The position numbers were made by a program, and so were the translations under genes. The notes under the pieces were generated by a model. It made no database searches, was not told the DNA's origin, and saw only the letters and a program-made list of their open reading frames with translations. A stretch of DNA of 64,000 nt from contig QFQU01000010.1 in NCBI GenBank assembly GCA_003248965.1, forward strand, positions 124,001-188,000, written 5' to 3'. Positions 42,487 through 50,180 of the stretch are shown here, one piece after another. Position 1 is the stretch's first letter; every line of letters begins with the position of its first letter. Source of the DNA: Brevundimonas sp. Its GTDB lineage: Bacteria; Pseudomonadota; Alphaproteobacteria; Caulobacterales; Caulobacteraceae.

Positions 42487-43218
42487 ATGAAACGCCAGAT
42501 CATCGTCGTGATGGCCGTGGGCCTGACCATCGCCGCCTGCTCGGGTGATCGACGGCGCGCGACGAGCAGCGACGACGCTCCCAAACCTTCCGCCTGGGTC
42601 CAGCCGCCGCACATCGACGGGCTGAGGCGCGACGGCGGCGCCATCCTGGTGCGGGGCGCGGCGGGTCCTGGCGCGCGCGTGGTGCTGCGCGGCTCAGACG
42701 GCGCGGCGGTCGCCGCGACGGCGGATGCTGCGGGACGATTCGAATTGCGCCTGCCTCCGCTGGACGGCGACGTGCTGTTGCGGCCGGAAGTGCAGGTCGG
42801 CGAGGACGCCGCGGTCTCACCCGAAACTCTTGTGGTGATCCGGGGCGGCGCGGGGCCGGTCGCCCTGGTCGCGGCTGGGCAGCCGACGGTTCGGCTCGAC
42901 GCGCATGGCGTGTTGGACGCCGTCGATTTCGACGGCAAGACCCTGGCGGCGTCGGGGCATGCCCCCAACGGACCTCCGACGGTGTCTATCGACGGCGCGA
43001 AGGCCCGCGTGTCGTCGGTCGGCGGCGAGCAGTGGCGCGCCCTGTCCGCCGATTCGGGGACGCAGAATGTCGACGTCGGAGGTCGTGTCTTCACCCTCCC
43101 GGACATGGACGGCGCCGCAAGCTTTTCAGTGGAGCGGGCCGGCGCGGGTTGGAAACTGACCTTGCCGATCGCTCCCCAAGGTCGCCAAACGACGTGGCTG
43201 CCGGACATTCAGCCCTAG
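42487..43218 (+). CDS. Predicted lipoprotein with carboxypeptidase-regulatory-like domain
   Basis: A 243-residue exported protein with a lipobox (TIAAC, Cys18). Residues about 45-110 form a beta-rich segment with VRGAAGPGARVVLRG and AAGRFELRLP, like small Ig/carboxypeptidase-regulatory folds that decorate surface proteins; the rest is beta-rich without a name. It is divergent from the LOG gene and convergent with two small membrane genes. Confidence 0.75.
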   Translation: MKRQIIVVMAVGLTIAACSGDRRRATSSDDAPKPSAWVQPPHIDGLRRDGGAILVRGAAGPGARVVLRGSDGAAVAATADAAGRFELRLPPLDGDVLLRPEVQVGEDAAVSPETLVVIRGGAGPVALVAAGQPTVRLDAHGVLDAVDFDGKTLAASGHAPNGPPTVSIDGAKARVSSVGGEQWRALSADSGTQNVDVGGRVFTLPDMDGAASFSVERAGAGWKLTLPIAPQGRQTTWLPDIQP

Positions 43219-43249
43219 ACGGCAGCCTTGTCGCCTTCACGCCCGTCAT

Positions 43250-43444
43250 TCAGCCGCGCTCGGCCCATTTCAGCAGTGGGATGAGCGGCAGGCCCCAGGC
43301 CGTGCCGCCGATGCCGAAAAACAGAAAGTCGATCCAGGCCGAGGCGGGCAGGGCGCCGCGTAGGGCGATCAGCCCCCAGACCCAAAGGACCAGAAAAGCC
43401 AAGACCCCGAGGGCGGCCACGAACCGCCGTGCCCGGGGCGGCAT
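43250..43444 (-). CDS. DUF2842-like small membrane protein
   Basis: A 64-residue protein with two membrane spans (about 9-29 and 36-56) and the GIGGTAWGLPLIPLLKW end typical of DUF2842. Function unknown. Its ATG overlaps the upstream gene's stop by one base (TGATG). It belongs to a two-gene unit next to ctaA, on the opposite strand. Confidence 0.75.
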   Translation of the reverse strand: MPPRARRFVAALGVLAFLVLWVWGLIALRGALPASAWIDFLFFGIGGTAWGLPLIPLLKWAERG

Positions 43445-43695
43445 CAACGCTTGCTCCGGAACAGGAAGAAGGCGAACAGACAGATCGCCGAGCCGGCCAG
43501 GGCCCACACGGTCCACAACCAGTCGGTCATGGCGCTGACTGCAAACACGCGCACCGCCAGGAACCAGCCGCAGACCAGGCCGACGCCGGACACCAGGGCC
43601 GTACCCCCGAATCCGCGCCGTCCGGTCGCCAGGTCCGCGATCCAGGCCAGCAGGACGCCGCCTGCGACGGCGACGACGATTTCGGCGTATTGCAC
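43444..43695 (-). CDS. Small three-span membrane protein
   Basis: An 83-residue protein with three hydrophobic segments (about residues 3-20, 29-52 and 59-77). GTG 43695 is chosen because AGGGAG lies 6 bases before it; TTG 43719 would add eight polar residues. It overlaps the DUF2842 gene by one base and is divergent from ctaA. The general look is that of transglycosylase-associated or GlsB-type small membrane proteins, but no firm family call can be made. Confidence 0.65.
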   Translation of the reverse strand: MQYAEIVVAVAGGVLLAWIADLATGRRGFGGTALVSGVGLVCGWFLAVRVFAVSAMTDWLWTVWALAGSAICLFAFFLFRSKR

Positions 43696-43843
43696 CCTGA
43701 TCTCCCTGTCCTGCGTCAACGACGGCGTGACGTTGTTCGCTCAATCCGACTCGATCTCGACTGCAGAGGCGGGCATACCGCCGGGGTCGCGATTTGGTCA
43801 TGGTCAAGCGCGACAGCATATCCGGGTCAATGTCGGGCGTCGA

Positions 43844-44944
43844 ATGAACCGTTTCGGAAATCCTGATCGCAACCGCGCGGTCGCCGTGTGGCTGTTCGCC
43901 ACGGCGGCGCTGGTCTTTCTGATGGTGGTGGTGGGCGGCGTGACGCGCCTGACAGGCTCGGGCCTGTCGATCACCGAATGGAAGCCCATCATGGGGGCGA
44001 TCCCGCCGCTGAACGACGCCCAGTGGGCCGAGGCTTTCGACAAATACAAACAGATTCCCCAGTACGCCCAGGTCAACGTCGGCATGACCCTGGGCGAGTT
44101 CCAGGGAATCTTCTGGTGGGAATGGCTGCACCGCCTGATCGGTCGCTTGGTCGGTCTGGTCTTCAGCCTGCCGCTGGTCGTCTTTCTGCTGTGTCGGGCC
44201 GCGCCGCCCAGATCGATCTTTCGTCAGTGGGCCATGCCGGATCGTCTGATCTGGCGCTGCGTCCTTCTGCTGGCGCTGGGCGGTCTGCAGGGTCTGATCG
44301 GCTGGTGGATGGTGTCCAGCGGCCTGTCCGAGCGGGTCAGCGTCGCGCCCGAACGGCTGGCCACGCACCTGGGCCTGGCCTTCGTGCTTTTCGCCGCCCT
44401 GATCTGGACCGGGCTGGAGGCCTGGAACGGCGAGGATCACGGCCGGCCGCCATCCGGTTGGGCGCGGGGCGCGGCGCTCGTGGTCGGCCTGGTCTTCGTG
44501 CAATGCTTGCTGGGCGCCCTGGTCGCCGGCGGCCATGCCGGACTGGTCTATACCGACTGGCCGCTGATGAACGGCGACGTCCTGCCTCCGGCGGATTGGA
44601 GCCTGGGCGCCAGCGCCTTGCTGCACGATCAGGCCCTGACCCAGTTCAATCATCGGCTGGTCGCCTATGGGCTTCTGATCGCCGTCAGCATCTACGCCTT
44701 CCAGGCTTGGCGCTGGCGCGTGGCCGAGGGCATGGGCCTGGGCGCCTTCACCCTGGCGGGCGTGGTTTGGATTCAGGCCCTGCTGGGCGTCGTCACCCTG
44801 ATCAACGCCGTGCCGGTGTGGCTGGGCGTCTTGCATCAGGCGGGCGCCGCCGTGGTCCTGGCGGTCGCGACGATCAATCTGTGGATGGTGCTGCGGGCTC
44901 AGCCCCGCATCTTCATGTCCGGACCGCGTTCCATGGGCCGCTGA
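43844..44944 (+). CDS. ctaA: Haem A synthase CtaA
   Basis: It oxidises haem O to haem A for cytochrome c oxidase. The 366-residue membrane protein has eight spans and the CtaA/Cox15 signatures: VVGGVTRLTGSGLSITEWKP, the haem-ligand His and glutamate in FWWEWLHRLIGR, ATHLGLA, FNHRLVAYGLL and LHQAGAA. ATG 43844 is chosen from a longer frame because it gives the standard MNRFGNPDRNRAVAVWLF start. The partner genes ctaB/ctaG are not in the window. Confidence 0.96.
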   Translation: MNRFGNPDRNRAVAVWLFATAALVFLMVVVGGVTRLTGSGLSITEWKPIMGAIPPLNDAQWAEAFDKYKQIPQYAQVNVGMTLGEFQGIFWWEWLHRLIGRLVGLVFSLPLVVFLLCRAAPPRSIFRQWAMPDRLIWRCVLLLALGGLQGLIGWWMVSSGLSERVSVAPERLATHLGLAFVLFAALIWTGLEAWNGEDHGRPPSGWARGAALVVGLVFVQCLLGALVAGGHAGLVYTDWPLMNGDVLPPADWSLGASALLHDQALTQFNHRLVAYGLLIAVSIYAFQAWRWRVAEGMGLGAFTLAGVVWIQALLGVVTLINAVPVWLGVLHQAGAAVVLAVATINLWMVLRAQPRIFMSGPRSMGR

Positions 44945-45041
44945 CGGCGAAGGTCGCGCCCGGATTGGATGTCGAAGAACAGGGTCGATCCGTCGGGTGA
45001 GAAGACGGCGCCAGCGAGCTCAGAGACGTCGCCCGCCCGCG
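44913..45041 (-). pseudogene. Frameshifted C-terminal remnant of a PhoX-type phosphatase
   Basis: On the minus strand one frame reads SELAGAVFSPDGSTLFFDIQ and, after a shift near 44970, another frame reads NPGATFAVSGPWNAV followed by a stop at 44913. Together these match the C-terminal signature of PhoX/DUF839 proteins (SPDGxTLFxxIQxPGxT...GPW). The frame break and the lack of any upstream part show it is dead. It overlaps the last 32 bases of ctaA. Confidence 0.6.
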
Positions 45042-45159
45042 TGTAGAGCTGGGCAGTGCTGGAACCAACCAGTGCGCAGCGGCAAGGGATTTCATGGCCC
45101 AGAAGCGTCACGGCTAGATGACGCTGGCGTTATTCCGTAACAAAACAAACAGACGGCAA

Positions 45160-45187
45160 TTGGGTATTTTAATACCGTTAATATAAA
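45160..45187 (+). promoter_or_regulatory. Candidate promoter of rplM-rpsI with an internal palindrome
   Basis: In the AT-rich stretch 45118-45220, TTGGGT (45160-45165) and TATAAA (45182-45187) are 16 bases apart. A perfect inverted repeat GGTAT-TTTA-ATACC (45163-45176) overlaps the -35 element and spacer, which could be a regulator site. A leader of about 130 bases follows before rplM. This is the only clear content of the gap besides the PhoX remnant. Confidence 0.4.
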
Positions 45188-45324
45188 ACCATTTAAACTC
45201 AGTGAGTTATGGGAAATCGGCACGTCGTTCTCGCGTTGACGACACGGCAGCCGTCCTGTATCAGCGCGCCTTCCTTCGGTTCCCTCGGGAGCCGGAACCG
45301 ATTTTCGTCTCCAGGAACCCCCTC

Positions 45325-45801
45325 ATGCTGAAGAGCACTACGGCTTCGTTGAAGCCGGCCGAGGTCGAGAAGAAGTGGATCCACATCGACGCCGAAGGCG
45401 TCGTGGTGGGCCGTCTCGCGACCTTCATCGCCAACCGTCTGCGCGGCAAGCACCGCGGCGACTATACCCCGCACGTCGATTGCGGCGACTATGTCGTCGT
45501 CACCAACGTGGACAAGGTGGTGTTCACCGGCAAGAAGAACACCGACAAGATCTACTATCGCCACACCGGCCACCCGGGCGGCGTCAAGGAAACCACCCCC
45601 GAGAAGGTCTTGGGCGGTCGCTTCCCCGAGCGCGTGCTCGAAAAGGCCGTCGAGCGCATGCTGCCCAAGGAAAGCCCCTTGGCCCGCAAGCAGATGACGC
45701 ATCTGCGCCTGTTCTCAGGCAGCCAGCACGACCACGAAGCCCAGCAACCGGAAACGATCGACTTCAAGTCGGCGTCGCCCAAGAACACCCGGAGCGTCTG
45801 A
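45325..45801 (+). CDS. rplM: Ribosomal protein uL13
   Basis: A 158-residue large-subunit protein with KKWIHIDAEGVVVGRLAT at the start of the fold and GDYVVVTNVDKV, TGKKNTDKIYYRHTGHPGG and the PERVLEKAVERMLPK segment. ATG 45325 is chosen within a longer frame because it fits homologs. A C-terminal tail ending SASPKNTRSV extends the core. rpsI follows 2 bases later. Confidence 0.97.
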   Translation: MLKSTTASLKPAEVEKKWIHIDAEGVVVGRLATFIANRLRGKHRGDYTPHVDCGDYVVVTNVDKVVFTGKKNTDKIYYRHTGHPGGVKETTPEKVLGGRFPERVLEKAVERMLPKESPLARKQMTHLRLFSGSQHDHEAQQPETIDFKSASPKNTRSV

Positions 45802-45803
45802 GC

Positions 45804-46295
45804 ATGACCGACGTGACCAACGAAACCGCCACCGGCTTCGACGCCCTGAAGGGCCTGACCGCCTCGGCCGAGAACGACGCCCCCGTCTATGTCCAGAAGC
45901 TGGACGCCCAGGGCCGCGCCTATTCGACCGGCAAGCGCAAGAACGCCATCGCCCGCGTCTGGGTGAAGGCGGGCTCGGGCAAGATCACCGTGAATGGCAA
46001 GGACGTGGCCGCCTATTTCGCCCGTCCGGTGCTGCAGATGATGGTGGCCCAGCCGCTGAACGTCGCCGACCGCGCCACCCAGTATGACGTCGTCTGCACC
46101 GTCGAAGGCTCGGGCCTGTCGGGCCAGGCCGGCGCCATCCGCCACGGCCTGTCGCACGCCCTGACGCACTATGAGCCGGAACTGCGCAAGGTCCTGAAGC
46201 CGCACGGCTTACTGACCCGTGACAGCCGCGTCGTCGAACGCAAGAAGTACGGCCGCGCCAAGGCTCGCCGCAGCTTCCAGTTCTCGAAGCGTTAA
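45804..46295 (+). CDS. rpsI: Ribosomal protein uS9
   Basis: A 163-residue small-subunit protein. The core begins about residue 35 with AYSTGKRKNAIARVWVKAG and ends with the invariant KKYGRAKARRSFQFSKR tail that reaches the P-site tRNA. An N-terminal extension of about 34 residues (TDVTNETATGFDALKG) is common in alphaproteobacteria. It is the second gene of rplM-rpsI and is followed by a terminator. Confidence 0.97.
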   Translation: MTDVTNETATGFDALKGLTASAENDAPVYVQKLDAQGRAYSTGKRKNAIARVWVKAGSGKITVNGKDVAAYFARPVLQMMVAQPLNVADRATQYDVVCTVEGSGLSGQAGAIRHGLSHALTHYEPELRKVLKPHGLLTRDSRVVERKKYGRAKARRSFQFSKR

Positions 46296-46320
46296 CTCGC
46301 AACCGCGAGTGGGATACAAG

Positions 46321-46351
46321 GGCGCTTCGGGGAAACCCGGAGCGCCTTTTT
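46321..46351 (+). terminator. Rho-independent terminator after rpsI
   Basis: An 11-bp stem (46321-46331 with 46336-46346, one G-U pair) closes a GAAA tetraloop and is followed by TTTTTC. It ends the ribosomal operon before argC. Confidence 0.87.
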
Positions 46352-46381
46352 CTTTGGCTGACATCCTGACGGATCGATCGC

Positions 46382-47317
46382 ATGACCCACACCATCTTCA
46401 TCGACGGCGAGGCCGGGACCGCGGGTCTGGAGATTCGCGAGCGGCTGGAGGCGCGCGACGATCTGGAACTGATGCTGCTGGGCGACCGGCGGCGCGACGT
46501 GGAAGCCAGGCGACAGGCGCTGAACGCGGCCGACGCCGTGATCCTGTGCCTGCCCGACGACGCCTCGCGCGAGGCGGTGGCGATGATCGACAATCCGGCG
46601 GTGCGGGTGATCGACGCCTCGACGGCCTATCGGGTCGATCCGCACTGGACCTATGGCTTCGCCGAGATGGACGCTGACCAGCGCGCGGTGATCGCCGCCT
46701 CGACGCGGGTGTCCAATCCCGGCTGCTATCCGACCGGCTTTATCGCCCTGATGCGGCCGCTGGTGAAGGCCGGGTTGGTGCCGGCCGACTGGCCCGTCAC
46801 GGTCAATGCGGTGTCGGGCTATTCCGGCGGCGGAAAGACGATGATCGCCGAGTTCGAAACGCCCGACGCATCCACCGCCTATCGCGCCTATGGCCTGTCG
46901 CTGAAGCACAAACATGTGCCGGAGATGACGAAACACGCAGGCTTGGCGCGCCCCGTCCTGTTCGCGCCGGCCGTCGGAAACTATCGCCAGGGCATGCTGG
47001 TCGAAGTTCCGCTGCATCTGTCCGCCTTGCCCGAGACGCCCTCGGTCGAGCGGCTGCACGGCGCCCTGGTCGAGGCCTATGAGGGCCAGCGGTTCGTCGA
47101 GGTCGCGGACCTGGAAGCGACCGAGGCGATGACGGGCATCGAACCCGAATCCCTGAACGGCACCAACCGCCTGCGCCTGCACGTTTTCGGCGACCGAGGC
47201 GGGGATCAGGCGCGTCTGGTCGCCCTGCTGGACAATCTGGGCAAGGGCGCCTCGGGCGCGGCCGTGCAGAACCTCAACATCATGCTGAGTCTGGACGAAG
47301 CGACCGGCCTGACCTGA
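46382..47317 (+). CDS. argC: N-acetyl-gamma-glutamyl-phosphate reductase
   Basis: It reduces N-acetylglutamyl phosphate in arginine synthesis. The 311-residue protein is of the shorter type 2 class, with the nucleotide segment FIDGEAGTAGLEI, the catalytic cysteine in SNPGCYPTGF, and GYSGGGKTMI. ATG 46382 starts 31 bases after the terminator tail; no strong ribosome site is seen. It is convergent with the phaC-linked membrane gene. Confidence 0.94.
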   Translation: MTHTIFIDGEAGTAGLEIRERLEARDDLELMLLGDRRRDVEARRQALNAADAVILCLPDDASREAVAMIDNPAVRVIDASTAYRVDPHWTYGFAEMDADQRAVIAASTRVSNPGCYPTGFIALMRPLVKAGLVPADWPVTVNAVSGYSGGGKTMIAEFETPDASTAYRAYGLSLKHKHVPEMTKHAGLARPVLFAPAVGNYRQGMLVEVPLHLSALPETPSVERLHGALVEAYEGQRFVEVADLEATEAMTGIEPESLNGTNRLRLHVFGDRGGDQARLVALLDNLGKGASGAAVQNLNIMLSLDEATGLT

Positions 47318-47339
47318 GCCGCCGCGCTTGTCGTCCGGC

Positions 47340-47717
47340 TCAGGCCCGGCGCGCCCGGATCGCCGAATCGACGGTCAGGCCGAAGATCACGGCCGCAATG
47401 ATCACCAGCAGCCCATAGTCGTGGCCGGGAAAGAAGACCGGCGCGCAGCCCATGCCGATCACGATCAGCGGGAACAGTCCGGCCCAGACGGCGGTGCCCG
47501 GCGCGTCGCGCCGGACCATCGGCTCGACAGCCGGCCGTTTCATCATCTGCGCCACACGGCCGTTCAACAGGATGAAACCGCCGGCGCAGATCACGGCCGA
47601 AATCAGATATTTCGCCGTATTGCCCGGCTCGCCGAACAGGCTGGCGGTCATCAGCAGCAGCGCCAGGGCGACGCCGGTGCTGAGGGCAAGAAGGGCGTTC
47701 GGTTCCAGACGACTCAA
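47340..47717 (-). CDS. Membrane protein coupled to phaC
   Basis: A 125-residue protein with four hydrophobic segments (roughly residues 8-25, 34-53, 77-94 and 100-118). The TTG at 47717 overlaps the phaC stop (TTGA), so translation is coupled to phaC; it begins MSRLEPNALLALSTG. No family is recognised. It may take part in polymer metabolism, but only position suggests this. Confidence 0.7.
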   Translation of the reverse strand: MSRLEPNALLALSTGVALALLLMTASLFGEPGNTAKYLISAVICAGGFILLNGRVAQMMKRPAVEPMVRRDAPGTAVWAGLFPLIVIGMGCAPVFFPGHDYGLLVIIAAVIFGLTVDSAIRARRA

Positions 47718-49651
47718 GACTTCACTTTCACATAGCTGCCGGGCGCCGGCTCGATGGGCTTTAGCGGGCCCTTGGCGGGATCGCGAGCGGGAACAGCCTT
47801 GCCGGAACGCTCGCTCAGCCACGCCGCCCAATGCGGCCACCAGCTGCCCTTGTGTTCGACCGCCCCGGCCTGCCATTCGGCCAGGGTCTCGGGCAGGGCG
47901 GCGTTGGTCCAGTGCTGATACTTGTTGGCCGCCGGGGCGTTGATCACGCCCGCGATATGGCCCGACCCCGCCAGGGTGTAGGTCACGTCGCCCCCGAACA
48001 GCCGGGCCGATCGATAGACCGAGTTCATCGGGGCGATATGGTCTTCGCGGCTGGCCTGGAAGTACAGCGGGATCGTCACCTTCGACAGATCGGCGGTCAC
48101 GCCGCCGATCTCGAACTCGCCCTCGGCCAGGGCGTTCGCCCCATACATCTGGCGCAGATAGGCCAGGTGCAGGGCCTTGGGCATCCGCGTCTGGTCGGCG
48201 TTCCAGAACAGCAGGTCGAAGGCCGGCGGATCCTTGCCCAGAAGATAGTTGCTGACGAAGAAGGACCAGATAAGGTCGTTGGACCGCAGGGCGTTGAAGG
48301 TCTCGGCCATCGCCGCGCCAGGCAGGACGCCGCCGGCCGCATCCATCTGACGTTCGATCTCGGCGATCCAGTGTTCGTCGGTGAACAGCAGAAGATCGCC
48401 GGCCTCTGCGAAGTCATGCTGGGCGGCGAAGAAGGTGGCTGCGGCGATGCGCGTGTCGCCCTTGGCCGCCATATGGGCCAGGGCGGCGCCTAAAAGCGTG
48501 CCGCCGATGCAGTAGCCGACGGCGTTCAGTTGCTTCGTCCCGGCCTGTTCCAGCGTCTTGTCGACGGCGCGATAGATGCCCTTTTCCAGATAGTCGTCGA
48601 AGCCGAAATCGGCCTTGTCGCGGTCCGGGTTCACCCAGGAACAGACGAAAACGGTGAACCCCTGCGCCGACAGCCAGCGGATCAGCGAATTCGCCGGTTG
48701 CAGGTCCATGATGTAGAATTTGTTGATCCACGGCGGGAAGATCAGCAGTGGAATCTGATGTTGGGTCTCGGTCGCGGGGGCGTACTGGATCAGTTCGAAC
48801 AGTTCGTCGCGCCACACCACCTGGCCCGGCGCCGTGGCCACGTTTTCGCCGACCGTGAACTTGCCGTAGTCGGCCTGGCTGATCCTCAGGGCGCCGCCTC
48901 CGCGCTCCATGTCGGCGGCGAAGTTCTGCATGCCTTTGACCAGAGACTCCCCGCTGGTCTCGGCCAACGCCTTCAGCGCCACGGGATTGGAGGCCAGGAA
49001 GTTGGCGGGGGAAAAGGCGTCGGTCAGCAGGCGGGTGAAGAACTGGGCGCGGCGCTTGACCGCTGGATCGACGCCTTCAACACCCGCGACCAGACCGTTC
49101 ATCCAGTCCGAGGTCAGCAGATAGGATCGCCGCATCATGTCGAACATCGGATTTTCGGACCAGGCGGGGTCCTTGAACCGCTTGTCGGCGGGGGCGGGCG
49201 GTGCGTCCGCCTGGGCCGCGACCGAGGACCACAGGCCCATATAGCGATTGAACAGATCGGCCTGGGCCTGGAACAGCTTTTCGGGGCGCGCGGCGAGGCT
49301 GGTCATGACCGAGGTCATGGCGGGCGCGACATTGAAGGGGTCGGCCGAAAGCGCGGCTGGGCGGTCGGCCTGGTTCAGCGCCGCCTCGGCGATGGCGCTC
49401 TGGGCCAGCATGGCGGCCTTGGCCAGGTTCATCGACAGGGTTTCGATCATCTGCGCCTGTTCGGCGCCCAGGACACCATGATCGACGGACTCTTCAGCCG
49501 ACGGTTCGACGACAGGATCGACGGGCGGTGCCTCCACCTTGCCCCCCTTGTTCTTCTTCGCCTTTGCGCTGGCGGATTTGGCCGAGGTCGGGCGGCCGGC
49601 CTTGCGCGGCGTCTTTTCGGGCTGGGGAGCATCCGTCTTGGACTTGGCCAT
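47714..49651 (-). CDS. phaC: Class I poly(3-hydroxyalkanoate) synthase
   Basis: It polymerises 3-hydroxyacyl-CoA into storage granules. The 645-residue protein has the lipase-like box GYCIGGT with the catalytic Cys at 381, FVCSWVNPD, the Asp in ASREDHIAP and the final His in GSGHIAGVIN. The first 45 residues are an unusual Lys/Ala/Pro/Ser-rich basic stretch, longer than in the reference enzyme. The gene is followed by a small membrane gene overlapping its stop; phaA/phaB are not in the window. Confidence 0.96.
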   Translation of the reverse strand: MAKSKTDAPQPEKTPRKAGRPTSAKSASAKAKKNKGGKVEAPPVDPVVEPSAEESVDHGVLGAEQAQMIETLSMNLAKAAMLAQSAIAEAALNQADRPAALSADPFNVAPAMTSVMTSLAARPEKLFQAQADLFNRYMGLWSSVAAQADAPPAPADKRFKDPAWSENPMFDMMRRSYLLTSDWMNGLVAGVEGVDPAVKRRAQFFTRLLTDAFSPANFLASNPVALKALAETSGESLVKGMQNFAADMERGGGALRISQADYGKFTVGENVATAPGQVVWRDELFELIQYAPATETQHQIPLLIFPPWINKFYIMDLQPANSLIRWLSAQGFTVFVCSWVNPDRDKADFGFDDYLEKGIYRAVDKTLEQAGTKQLNAVGYCIGGTLLGAALAHMAAKGDTRIAAATFFAAQHDFAEAGDLLLFTDEHWIAEIERQMDAAGGVLPGAAMAETFNALRSNDLIWSFFVSNYLLGKDPPAFDLLFWNADQTRMPKALHLAYLRQMYGANALAEGEFEIGGVTADLSKVTIPLYFQASREDHIAPMNSVYRSARLFGGDVTYTLAGSGHIAGVINAPAANKYQHWTNAALPETLAEWQAGAVEHKGSWWPHWAAWLSERSGKAVPARDPAKGPLKPIEPAPGSYVKVKS

Positions 49652-49730
49652 GGTGTTCGCCTCTGTATCCGGTCGGCCGGTTCATCCGCCCTTCCGCCGA
49701 CGGTGATGATGGCATAAGACCAGCCGTGAA

Positions 49731-50180
49731 ATGAACGCGCAGTTTTGCAAAAAGATGGGTCTGGTCGCCGCAGTCGCCCTGCTGCCGTCCTTGACGGCCT
49801 GCGCGGCGGCCTTCGCACCCAAGGTCGACCAGACTTCGCCCCTGGCCCCGCGCATCGAAGCCCTGGTCGCGGCGAACCGCCATTATCCCAGCTGGAGCGA
49901 CTTCCCGGCCGCGCCCAACGCCTTGCCGCCGGCCAGCCGGATCGCCGCCAATGTCGCCGGCCTGGAAGGGCAGGGGACGGCCCTGTCAGGACAGGTCGCC
50001 GGAATCGACTGGACCTTGGGCGATCCCGAAGCCCTGGCGGCGGAAACCCGCGCCCGGGTCGGCGCCGTTCCTGTCTCGCCGGACGCCATCCAGAGCCAGG
50101 CCGATATCGACGCCTTCGCCCAATCCCTGCGCGACCGGGCCAAGGCGCCGCCGCCGATTGACCGCCGCCCCCCGCAATGA
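49731..50180 (+). CDS. Predicted lipoprotein upstream of recJ
   Basis: A 149-residue exported protein with a lipobox (LTAC, Cys24), a conserved-looking NRHYPSWSDFPAAPNALPP segment, and a helical, Ala-rich remainder. Its last four bases overlap the recJ start (ATGA), so the two are cotranscribed. Function unknown; the pairing with a DNA exonuclease is probably shared transcription only. Confidence 0.75.
   Translation: MNAQFCKKMGLVAAVALLPSLTACAAAFAPKVDQTSPLAPRIEALVAANRHYPSWSDFPAAPNALPPASRIAANVAGLEGQGTALSGQVAGIDWTLGDPEALAAETRARVGAVPVSPDAIQSQADIDAFAQSLRDRAKAPPPIDRRPPQ

Noticed and set aside
43250..44836. 528-codon minus-strand frame spanning ctaA
   Set aside because: Only its last 64 codons form a real gene (DUF2842-like); the rest is antisense to ctaA and without recognisable domains.
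45168..45182. TTAA-N5-TTAA upstream of rplM as a CtrA box
   Set aside because: Spacing is 5, not 7, and the region is generally AT-rich, so chance is likely.
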